From Glaciimonas sp. PAMC28666 (lineage in GTDB: Bacteria; Pseudomonadota; Gammaproteobacteria; Burkholderiales; Burkholderiaceae_D): a DNA stretch of 64,000 nucleotides. The notes under the pieces are model-generated. The model was not told the origin of the DNA, searched no databases, and saw only the letters and a list, made by a program, of their open reading frames with translations. Location: NCBI RefSeq assembly GCF_016917355.1, contig NZ_CP070304.1, positions 4,650,001-4,714,000 of the forward strand, written 5' to 3'. This document shows positions 42,286 to 49,859 of this stretch, piece by piece; the first letter of the stretch is position 1, and every line of letters starts with the position of its first letter. The translations under genes and the position numbers were made by a program.

Positions 42286-44151
42286 TTATTTCGACAAGTC
42301 CGGGGGCTGTGCAACGACCAACCCTGTTCGGCTGTCATACCAACGGTTCTCCGCGAGCATGATCTGGTGATGACCACTACCGCCCGGTATCATCGGAAAA
42401 CAGTTTTCAAACTGTTCGACCGCAACATCTAGCAGGAACGGTCCGGGTGAAGACAGGCATGCGTCGATGGCTTCATCAAGCTCGGAAGCTAGCGTAACGC
42501 GACGACCTCCCCATCCGAATGCTTTGGCTAAAGCAACAAAATCTGGCAATGCCTCGTTATAACTGTGGCTATACCGCGCACCGTGGTGGAGCTCTTGCCA
42601 TTGCCGGACCATCCCCATGCAGCTATTGTTCGAAATAATGACTTTGACCGGACAGCGATGTTGGGCTGCCGTTGCCATTTCCTGGATGTTCATGAGAATC
42701 GAAGCATCGCCGCTGACACACACTACCAACTTCTCCGGATGGGCAATCTGAGCGCCAATTGCGGCAGGCAAACCGTAGCCCATGGTGCCTGCTCCGCCGG
42801 AGGTAAGCCAACGATGCGGCTCTTCAAATTGTAGATATTGTGCGGCCCACATTTGATGTTGACCGACATCGGTAGATACAATTGCGTCGGTTCCGTGAAG
42901 ATTATCGGCCAGTGTTTTCATGAGGTGCTGCGGCATGATTGTGGCCCGCGTGTTCGTATAGCCGAGCGAATCTTCTTTGCGCCATTGATCGATTTTTAAC
43001 CACCAGTCGGCCGTGCGGGTGGCATCCACCGGTAATAATGCCAGTTGTTCGTTCAGGGCGAGCAGTACCCTGGCGCAGTCTCCCACTAAACCAATATCTG
43101 TTTTGACCACCTTGCCGACCGAAGTCGGGTCGATATCGATGTGAACGATGCGGGCTTCAGGGCAAAAATCTTTTAACCGACCAGTCACCCGATCATCAAA
43201 ACGTGCGCCGACGCAGACGACCAGATCGGCCTCATGCATGGCAAGGTTGGCTTCCAGAGTGCCATGCATGCCCAGCATACCAATCCATTGTGAATCAGAT
43301 GCCGGAAAAGCGCCCAGGCCCATCAGGGTGAGCGTACACGGTGCATTACTGGTGTGCACTAGGGCAGCAAACTGTTTGCATGCCTCACGGCCCGAATTGA
43401 TCAAGCCTCCACCGCCATAGATAATCGGTTTGCGGGAGGCGGCGATCATCTGTGCCGCTTCTTGTACTGCAGCGTCGTCTGGCAGGGACGCCAATGCTAA
43501 TGCGGGCGCGGGTAATTCAGCAGAGAAAGCGTACTTGGCACGGGCGACAAACAGCTGCCCCTGAATATCTTTCGGCATATCGATTAAAACCGGTCCTGGT
43601 CGTCCTGTCGTCGCCTGCTCTACTGCGGTCAGCACCGTATCTGGAATGTCGGCGACGTCCCTCACCTGAACGTTCCATTTGGTGACCGCGCGGGAGATAC
43701 CCAGTGCATCGCATTCCTGAAATGCGTTGGTGCCGATCGCAGTCGTGGCAACTTGTCCACTGATGCAAAGGACCGGGATCGAATCACTAAGGGCATCGAG
43801 TAAACCGGAGGTTGTATTAGCGATGCCCGGTCCGGAGGTGACGAAGACGACCCCGAGACGTCCGGTTGAACGCGCGTAGCCTTGCGCAGCATGCACTGCG
43901 GCCTGCTCATGACGTACAAGGATGTGGCGAAGGCGTGGCTCTGTGTGGAGTGCATCATAAAGGGGCAAGACCGCACCGCCCGGATAACCAAAAACGGTGT
44001 CTACCCCGCACGCAATCAAAGTACGCAATAGAACCTGTGCACCAGTCAAGGAAACGTGATTATCAATTTGATGATCGATTTGAAAGGCGGCTTTAGAAGC
44101 GGATTCAAGCATCAAAGCGTCGTAAGTGGGTGCATTTTGGTGTGTTTTCAT
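42286..44151 (-). CDS. Acetolactate synthase large subunit (thiamine-diphosphate enzyme)
   Basis: 621 residues from the chosen start (634 if it begins at 44190). The catalytic Glu is in LVRHEQAA (E82 in this numbering), the FAD-domain region follows (ARFDDRVTGRLKDF), and the ThDP motif GDASILMNIQEMATAAQHRCPVKVIISNNSCMGMVRQWQ is complete. It condenses two pyruvates to acetolactate for valine/leucine or isoleucine synthesis. No small regulatory subunit gene ilvN/ilvH is next to it; it is divergent from an Lrp-type regulator. The start 44151 (MKTHQNAP) is preferred because an inverted repeat covers the region 44175-44199; no ribosome-binding site supports either choice. Confidence 0.88.
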   Translation of the reverse strand: MKTHQNAPTYDALMLESASKAAFQIDHQIDNHVSLTGAQVLLRTLIACGVDTVFGYPGGAVLPLYDALHTEPRLRHILVRHEQAAVHAAQGYARSTGRLGVVFVTSGPGIANTTSGLLDALSDSIPVLCISGQVATTAIGTNAFQECDALGISRAVTKWNVQVRDVADIPDTVLTAVEQATTGRPGPVLIDMPKDIQGQLFVARAKYAFSAELPAPALALASLPDDAAVQEAAQMIAASRKPIIYGGGGLINSGREACKQFAALVHTSNAPCTLTLMGLGAFPASDSQWIGMLGMHGTLEANLAMHEADLVVCVGARFDDRVTGRLKDFCPEARIVHIDIDPTSVGKVVKTDIGLVGDCARVLLALNEQLALLPVDATRTADWWLKIDQWRKEDSLGYTNTRATIMPQHLMKTLADNLHGTDAIVSTDVGQHQMWAAQYLQFEEPHRWLTSGGAGTMGYGLPAAIGAQIAHPEKLVVCVSGDASILMNIQEMATAAQHRCPVKVIISNNSCMGMVRQWQELHHGARYSHSYNEALPDFVALAKAFGWGGRRVTLASELDEAIDACLSSPGPFLLDVAVEQFENCFPMIPGGSGHHQIMLAENRWYDSRTGLVVAQPPDLSK

Positions 44152-44174
44152 ACTAAAATGATATTCTACTTGCC

Positions 44175-44199
44175 ACTGAAAAGGCTTCATATTTTCAGT
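44175..44199. promoter_or_regulatory. Inverted repeat, candidate Lrp-type operator
   Basis: ACTGAAAA (44175-44182), nine bases, TTTTCAGT (44192-44199) is a perfect 8-bp inverted repeat between the divergent acetolactate synthase and Lrp genes. The A/T content and size fit Lrp/AsnC-family sites. Confidence 0.5.
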
Positions 44200-44226
44200 T
44201 TAATTGGCACCACTTTGGAAAATAAA

Positions 44227-44709
44227 ATGGCTATTTCGAAAAATTACGGAAAAATGTTCGATATTCAGGATTTGGCGCTTTTGCGGATTTTATTGCAGGA
44301 TTCACGCACAAGCCTGCAAGACATGGGGCAGGAAGTCGGCTTGTCGACGACCTCATGCTGGAACCGCATCAAACGCCTGGAAGCATCTGGTGCGATTCAA
44401 GGCTATACGGTGAAGGTCAACCTCGCTCAGCTGGGTTATCAAGATACGGTGATTGTTCAGGTCAATCTGGAGAGCCACACAGATGAAACATTGTATGAAT
44501 TTGGCCGCACTCTTGAGTTGATACCGGAGGTGGTAGAGGCCTATCTGGTCTCGGGCGACTATGACTATTACATTCGCATAGCGGTGAAAGACACGCGGGA
44601 CTACGAGCGGTTATTAAGAGAAAAGCTGTACAAAATACCGGGCATTCGACATAGCAAGTCGAGCTTTGTATTACGCACATTGAAGAAATCGGATACGCCG
44701 TTTGCCTGA
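44227..44709 (+). CDS. Lrp/AsnC-family transcriptional regulator
   Basis: 160 residues: an HTH domain (FDIQDLALLRILLQDSRTSLQDMGQEVGLSTTSCWNRIKRLEASGAIQGYT) and a C-terminal RAM effector domain (IVQVNLESHTDETLYEFGRTLELIPEVVEAYLVSGDYDYYIRIAVKDTRDYERLLREKLYKIPGIRHSKSSFVLRTLKKS), as in all Lrp/AsnC proteins. It is divergent from the acetolactate synthase gene and is its likely regulator, perhaps responding to branched-chain amino acids. GGAA upstream fits ATG 44227; the upstream open frame overlapping the synthase gene is an artefact. Confidence 0.9.
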   Translation: MAISKNYGKMFDIQDLALLRILLQDSRTSLQDMGQEVGLSTTSCWNRIKRLEASGAIQGYTVKVNLAQLGYQDTVIVQVNLESHTDETLYEFGRTLELIPEVVEAYLVSGDYDYYIRIAVKDTRDYERLLREKLYKIPGIRHSKSSFVLRTLKKSDTPFA

Positions 44710-44816
44710 CCTATGAGCCACCGATCAGCGTTCCATGAAGATGAGGCGTCTCGCGATAACGCCAGACGCCTCGGTCTTCAGCGGCATAAGTGTCCCGTTG
44801 AAGTTCCTGTACGCGC

Positions 44817-46139
44817 TTACTTGTTGATCGCTGCGTACACCAATTGCTTAATCATGCGGCGATAGCCCGGACGACTAGGGCCTGGTGATTGCATCATCGT
44901 CACTACTGCCAGATTTTGCTTCGGATCAATCCAGAAGAAAGTACCTGCGGCGCCAGCCCACATGTATTCGCCTTCAGATCCTGGAACCCCCGCCATGCCC
45001 GCGCCTTGACGTACCATAAAACCTAAGCCGAAGGTATAGCCCGGAACGCCCATCAGCAATTCGCCGGGGCCGGGTGACAATACGACCTTGCTGCCCAGAT
45101 GGTCCGAAGACATCAGGCTGACGGTGGTCGGGCTTAAGATGCGTTTGCCACCTAGCTCTCCGCCCTGCAGCATCATTACCGCGAACCGAAGGTAATCGCT
45201 TGCTGTGGATACGCCACCGGCGCCACCGGAAGCGTTGGAAGGAACGATTGTGACATCGAGGAGTTTATTTGGCGCACCGGTGGCTGGGTCGATTGAAAGC
45301 GGCTGGGCGATGCGGCCAATGTCTTTTTGCGGGACCTGAAAGCCGGTATCGGCCATCTTAAGAGGCGAGAATAACCTTTCCTTCAAATAGATATCCAAGG
45401 GTTTCCCGCTGGCCGCTTCGACCACCCGTCCTAAAATATCCACAGACATGCTGTATTCCCAGGTGCTGCCTGGCTGCGTAGATAGTGGCGCTTTTGCGAT
45501 ACCGGTTACTTCCTGTTGTGGGGTGACTTTTCGATGATCGTAATCAGTGCCTTTTTCTTCGTAGACGCCGGCGTCGATGTAAGCCGCTTTAATGATTGGA
45601 TTGCGCGTGAGTTCGCCATACGCGATACCGGAAGTGTGACGCAACAAATCCTGCACGGTGATGGGGCGATTAGCCGGAACGATGGTGTACGTTGTCACGC
45701 CAGCGGCATCGGTTTGCGCAACACTGACGCCCATCTTCGTAAACTCGGGAAGAAATTTTGAGATGGGATCGGTGAGTTGAATTTTTCCATCTTCGACCAG
45801 CATCATCGCGCCGACCGACGCCAGTGGTTTGGTCATCGAATAAATACGGAAGATAGCGTCTTTTTTAAGAGGCGTTCCGGCCGCTTTATCCTGGAAGCCG
45901 ATAGCTTCCGAATACGCTAATTTCCCGTTGCGCGCGATCATTATCACTACGCCAGGAAATTTGCCCTGATCCACCTCGTGCTGAAGGGTCAATTTGAGTT
46001 TTTCGAGCTTCGCCGACGAAAGTCCCACTGTTTCCGGCGCAACCACAGGAAGGCCTTGCGCTTGCACCGTGACGGTGTTCGCAGCAAATAACAGCGCGAA
46101 TATTAATGGAATCGCATTTTTGGTAGAAAGTTGTCTCAT
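44817..46139 (-). CDS. Exported serine hydrolase of the beta-lactamase/EstB family
   Basis: 440 residues: a signal peptide (1-27, VQAQG) and a class-C-like penicillin-binding fold with S101-M-T-K104 (IYSMTKPLASVGAMMLVEDGKIQL), Y229-S (WEYSMSVDILGRVVEAASGKPLDIYL) and the C-terminal block YGFGLGFMV-like (YTFGLGFMVRQG, WAGAAGTFFWIDP). It is an esterase or peptidase of the EstB/DD-peptidase group, exported to the periplasm. Substrate not known. It precedes no partner gene. Confidence 0.85.
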   Translation of the reverse strand: MRQLSTKNAIPLIFALLFAANTVTVQAQGLPVVAPETVGLSSAKLEKLKLTLQHEVDQGKFPGVVIMIARNGKLAYSEAIGFQDKAAGTPLKKDAIFRIYSMTKPLASVGAMMLVEDGKIQLTDPISKFLPEFTKMGVSVAQTDAAGVTTYTIVPANRPITVQDLLRHTSGIAYGELTRNPIIKAAYIDAGVYEEKGTDYDHRKVTPQQEVTGIAKAPLSTQPGSTWEYSMSVDILGRVVEAASGKPLDIYLKERLFSPLKMADTGFQVPQKDIGRIAQPLSIDPATGAPNKLLDVTIVPSNASGGAGGVSTASDYLRFAVMMLQGGELGGKRILSPTTVSLMSSDHLGSKVVLSPGPGELLMGVPGYTFGLGFMVRQGAGMAGVPGSEGEYMWAGAAGTFFWIDPKQNLAVVTMMQSPGPSRPGYRRMIKQLVYAAINK

Positions 46140-46590
46140 GCCTGTTTTTCCTTTTTATTTTTGAAATATCAACACCGCCGGCACGTTGACGTGAACCAGG
46201 CTTCAGCTAAACTGAAACGACCTTGTTCATAACTGTGACGACGGATGAAGCCACATCGACGATGTTTAACCTGCCTGGACTAAGCAAAAAGTATAAGAGT
46301 TCGCGCTAATAAGCATTTAATGAGTGGGCGGCCATCAGAGCCAATTGCGTTGTGCGGGAAATTTTCGACTGTTATTTAAATTTTATGACATCGATTATGT
46401 GTGCCGCGAATTACCCATACCAATGACATTACGACATCTACGCATGGGAAAACTGATGAAATTCGATATTTTCTGATATGTCGCGCAGGCTACTTTCTGC
46501 TTACGGTTGCCCTGCCACCGGTGAAGCAACCAGCTGCAATGAGCACTACCGGGGGTACAAAAGCGTGTAACTATTCGTCAATCTGGGCGA
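46140..46590. other. Intergenic region between serine hydrolase and gspC
   Basis: No gene seen. Plus-strand frames in it have no ribosome-binding site or family similarity. The terminator of the gsp operon probably lies here but no strong hairpin-T-tract was identified. Confidence 0.35.
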
Positions 46591-47085
46591 TCACGATGAG
46601 CGTACGGGTGCATTATTGACTAAATCCGCTGAGGGTTGTGCCTTCTCGGGCAGGATTATCTTCTTGAGGATTCCCCCTTCCGAGACCACCACATAGGTCG
46701 CGTGGACTTCTCGAATGTTGGTTCCCGGCAGCACTTCTTTGCCAATTCTGAGCGACTGTGGAGGCTTACCGTTAACACTGATCACGACCACGCTTTGGGA
46801 TGCAGTCTTTGCTACCACGACGCCCATCAGGCGAAAATTGCTGGCCGTGACCGCCAACTCACCTGTTCCGCCAAACAAGCCTGCTGCCTGAGAAATGCTG
46901 ATCTCTGCAGCTTTCGCTTGCGGAATGGCCGTTACGATGCGTGATTTTGGCCTGATAAGCTGCGTGCCCCAATACGCGAGGCTGGAACATATCGACATGC
47001 ATAAAACCAGATTGATCAATGCGCTTAAATGTCTGGTATCACGGCGAATACTTTGTCGTATGTTTGTATAGAAATAAATGCCCAT
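46591..47085 (-). CDS. gspC: Type II secretion system protein C
   Basis: 164 residues, the last gene of the gsp operon. A single N-terminal membrane helix (about residues 22-40) is followed by a linker and the periplasmic homology region (AAGLFGGTGELAVTASNFRLMGVVVAKTASQSVVVISVNGKPPQSLRIGKEVLPGTNIREVHATYVVVSEGG). GspC links the inner-membrane platform to the secretin. It lacks the C-terminal PDZ or coiled-coil domain, as in other short GspC proteins of Burkholderiales. A 7-nt tandem repeat lies between it and gspF, only about 17 bases before the start. Confidence 0.85.
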   Translation of the reverse strand: MGIYFYTNIRQSIRRDTRHLSALINLVLCMSICSSLAYWGTQLIRPKSRIVTAIPQAKAAEISISQAAGLFGGTGELAVTASNFRLMGVVVAKTASQSVVVISVNGKPPQSLRIGKEVLPGTNIREVHATYVVVSEGGILKKIILPEKAQPSADLVNNAPVRSS

Positions 47086-47100
47086 GGGATGTCTCTGGAA

Positions 47101-47128
47101 TTGTTGGTTGTTGGTTGTTGGTTGTTGC
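47101..47128 (-). repeat. 7-nt tandem repeat (four units) between gspF and gspC
   Basis: TTGTTGG stands three times and TTGTTGC once in a row on the plus strand. It lies in the 55-base spacer between the gspF stop and the gspC start. Copy-number change would alter the spacing upstream of gspC. Confidence 0.85.
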
Positions 47129-47140
47129 TGTTAATTTTTA

Positions 47141-48361
47141 TTAATGGACCAATTGGTTGATTTCAATAATTGGCATCAGCACCGCCAGGACGATCAACAG
47201 GACCACCACGCCCATTGCCAAAATCAGTGCAGGTTCCAGTAAGCCGGCGATCGTCATGGCCCTTCGTTCGAGGTCTTGCTCTTGCGCATTTGCGGCGCGG
47301 TCCAGCATGGCGGGCAATTCTCCAGTCACTTCGCCTGCCCGAATCATGTGAATCAACATTGGGGGAAAGTGCTTGTGGAGCGCCAACGCGCGTGCCAACC
47401 CCACCCCTTCCCTGACACTGGCCGCCGCAACATCAACCTGATCCCGCATGGCGAGATTGGATAACGTGTCGCGGCTGGTTTCCAGCGCTTTCAGAATCGG
47501 CACACCAGAACCGGTCGTAATCGCCAGGGTACTGGCAAAGCGGGCAGTATTAAGACTACGCTCGAATTTGCCATATAACGGCGCGCCCAGCAGCCAGGTG
47601 TGCCATTGGATTTTGGTGGCGGGATTCTTTAGCGCGGCACGCGCACCCATTAACAATGCGACTACCGCCAACACGACAAACAAGCCATAGCGGCGTACAA
47701 AATCAGAGGTGTTTAACATCAGTACTGTTAATAATGGCAGCTTTTGTTTGGTGTTCGCAAAAACCGCGACTATCTGTGGCACGACATAGGTCAGCAAAAA
47801 AATCACAATCACGAACGCTACCACTGTCACGATGGCGGGATAGGTGAACGCCAATTTGATTTTTTGCACCAGTGCATTACGCCGCTCAATGTAATCTGCA
47901 AGGCGCGACAAAACCCGTGATAGCTGACCGATTTGCTCGCCGGAGGCGACCAGCGCTGAATAGATTTCAGCAAAGTCGCGAGGATGGCTCGCGAGCGCGC
48001 TGGACAGCGAACCGCCTCCTATAACGTCCGAACGAATCGAAGCAATCAGATCGCGCTGATAGGTGCGCTCAGACTGTTCCAGTAACGCAGTCAGGGCTTG
48101 CTCCAGCGGGAGGCTGGCTTCGAGCAGACTCGCTAGCTGTCGTGTGAACAAGGCCAGCTCAATGGTTGACAGACGTTCACCAAACCGGTGTCGCTTCGAC
48201 TTCCCAGCGGCATCGATTTGTTGCGCAAGCGGCTCCATCGCAATCGGTAATAACCCCTGCATACGTAAATCGGTGCGCGCCACTTTCGCGCTATCGGCAT
48301 TGAGCACGCCTTTAATCGTATTGCCGGCGGCGTTCACTGCTTCATAACGAAATGCTGGCAT
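47141..48361 (-). CDS. gspF: Type II secretion system inner-membrane protein F
   Basis: 406 residues of the PilC/GspF family: AFRYEAVNAAGNTIKGVLNADS at the N-terminus, FTRQLASLLEASLPLEQALTALLEQSE in the first and FASTLAITTGSGVPILKALETSRDTLSN in the second cytoplasmic repeat, and three membrane helices. It couples the GspE ATPase to pseudopilus assembly. Full length. It is separated from gspE by 43 bases containing part of an 11-nt tandem repeat. Confidence 0.93.
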   Translation of the reverse strand: MPAFRYEAVNAAGNTIKGVLNADSAKVARTDLRMQGLLPIAMEPLAQQIDAAGKSKRHRFGERLSTIELALFTRQLASLLEASLPLEQALTALLEQSERTYQRDLIASIRSDVIGGGSLSSALASHPRDFAEIYSALVASGEQIGQLSRVLSRLADYIERRNALVQKIKLAFTYPAIVTVVAFVIVIFLLTYVVPQIVAVFANTKQKLPLLTVLMLNTSDFVRRYGLFVVLAVVALLMGARAALKNPATKIQWHTWLLGAPLYGKFERSLNTARFASTLAITTGSGVPILKALETSRDTLSNLAMRDQVDVAAASVREGVGLARALALHKHFPPMLIHMIRAGEVTGELPAMLDRAANAQEQDLERRAMTIAGLLEPALILAMGVVVLLIVLAVLMPIIEINQLVH

Positions 48362-48382
48362 GCTATCTCACTTCACCTGGGT

Positions 48383-48415
48383 TTATTCTTTGGTTATTCT
48401 TTGATTATTCTTTGG
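48383..48415 (-). repeat. 11-nt tandem repeat (three units) across the gspE stop codon
   Basis: TTATTCTTTGG (48383-48393), TTATTCTTTGA (48394-48404) and TTATTCTTTGG (48405-48415). The gspE stop codon is the first three bases of the third unit. On the minus strand each unit reads CCAAAGAATAA and so repeats a stop. Confidence 0.85.
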
Positions 48416-49859
48416 TTACACGCAACAGTTCGGCTTGCGTGGTGATACCGGTTTCAAGCCAGCGTTTGCCGTCCTGCCGCATGGGTTGCATGCCGTCACG
48501 TTGGGCAACTTGTTCAATCTGCGCTTCGGAAGCGCGATTGTGGATCAATGACTGTATTTCATCGGTGGCAAGTAATAGTTCGTAGACGCCAATGCGCCCG
48601 TGATACCCGGTATGCCCACAGCGTTGGCAGCCCACTGCGTGCCACGTTTCGCCGTCACGACGGCGACAATCAGTACATAGTTTACGCACCAGACGTTGCG
48701 CTACGACACCCAACAATGATGATGACAACAGGAACGGCTCGATTCCCATATCCAGCAAACGCGTTACGGCCGCTGCTGCATCGTTGGTGTGTAGGGTTGC
48801 CAACACCAGATGCCCGGTGAGTGATGCCTGTACCGCAATTTGGGCGGTTTCCAGATCACGGATTTCCCCGATCATGATGACATCCGGATCCTGCCGCAGT
48901 ATTGCGCGCAAGGCCTTGGCAAAGCTCATGTCGATGCGGGCGTTGACCTGGGTTTGCCCTACCCCGGCCAGTTCGTATTCAATGGGATCTTCGACGGTCA
49001 AAATATTGGTTTGACTGGTATTGAGCTGTGACAATGCTGCATACAACGTCGTGGTTTTGCCGGAACCGGTTGGTCCTGTCACCAGCACAATGCCATGCGG
49101 CTGGGCAATCAGACGCTCGAACTGCGGCAGCATCGTAGTGCTCATTCCCAGTTGTTTCAAGTCCAACCGTCCGGCGTCTTTATCCAGCAAACGTAATACC
49201 ACGCGCTCTCCGTGCCCGGTCGGCAATGTGGATACGCGTACATCTACCGGTTTGCCCCCGATGCGGAGCGTAATACGGCCATCTTGCGGCAAGCGTTTTT
49301 CCGCGATATCCAGTTGGGCCATAATTTTAACGCGTGAAATTAGCGACGAATGCACAGCTTTCTTTGGACGGATGACATCGCGCAAGCCGCCGTCGATGCG
49401 AAAACGTACTACCGAAATCTGTTCAAATGGCTCAATGTGAATATCCGATGCGCCTTCTCGTAACGCCTGCGTCAGGAGCGCGTTGATCATACGAATCACC
49501 GGCGCATCGTCGGATGATTCCAGCAGATCCTCGATCGCTGGCAGATCTTGCATTAGCCGGGCAAAATCGAGATCTGACTCAAATTCGTCGACTACTTGTG
49601 CGGCATTGCCGCCAGCGCCAGCATAAGCTTTGGCAATAGCCTCTTCAAGCTGCATCTGAGGCATCATGCGTAATTTGATATGGCCAAAACACCGACTCAC
49701 TTCGGCAATCGCGCTCGGTGGCGTGACCTCGGACACCCATAATGCAAGCGCTGTATCGGGGCTAGCATGCGGTCCCTCGACGTGTTGTGCCAATAAACCG
49801 AATTTGCGTGCGAACGCGTAAGGAAGCAAGCGCGTGGCTTTCAATTTCAATTCGTTCAT
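48405..49859 (-). CDS. gspE: Type II secretion ATPase E
   Basis: 484 residues: Walker A GPTGSGKTTTLYAALSQLN, Asp box and VEDPIEYELAGVGQTQVN, Walker B region MIGEIRDLETAQIAVQASLTGHLVLATLHTNDAAAAV, and a tetra-Cys zinc motif near the end (CTDCRRRDGETWHAVGCQRCG). It powers the pseudopilus. Its ATG overlaps the gspD stop by four bases (ATGA). The N-terminal N1E region is present. The end is near an 11-nt repeat. Confidence 0.95.
   Translation of the reverse strand: MNELKLKATRLLPYAFARKFGLLAQHVEGPHASPDTALALWVSEVTPPSAIAEVSRCFGHIKLRMMPQMQLEEAIAKAYAGAGGNAAQVVDEFESDLDFARLMQDLPAIEDLLESSDDAPVIRMINALLTQALREGASDIHIEPFEQISVVRFRIDGGLRDVIRPKKAVHSSLISRVKIMAQLDIAEKRLPQDGRITLRIGGKPVDVRVSTLPTGHGERVVLRLLDKDAGRLDLKQLGMSTTMLPQFERLIAQPHGIVLVTGPTGSGKTTTLYAALSQLNTSQTNILTVEDPIEYELAGVGQTQVNARIDMSFAKALRAILRQDPDVIMIGEIRDLETAQIAVQASLTGHLVLATLHTNDAAAAVTRLLDMGIEPFLLSSSLLGVVAQRLVRKLCTDCRRRDGETWHAVGCQRCGHTGYHGRIGVYELLLATDEIQSLIHNRASEAQIEQVAQRDGMQPMRQDGKRWLETGITTQAELLRVTKE

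Noticed and set aside
46401-46619. Plus-strand ORF upstream of the gsp operon end
   Set aside because: No ribosome-binding site and no similarity; it runs into the end of gspC.
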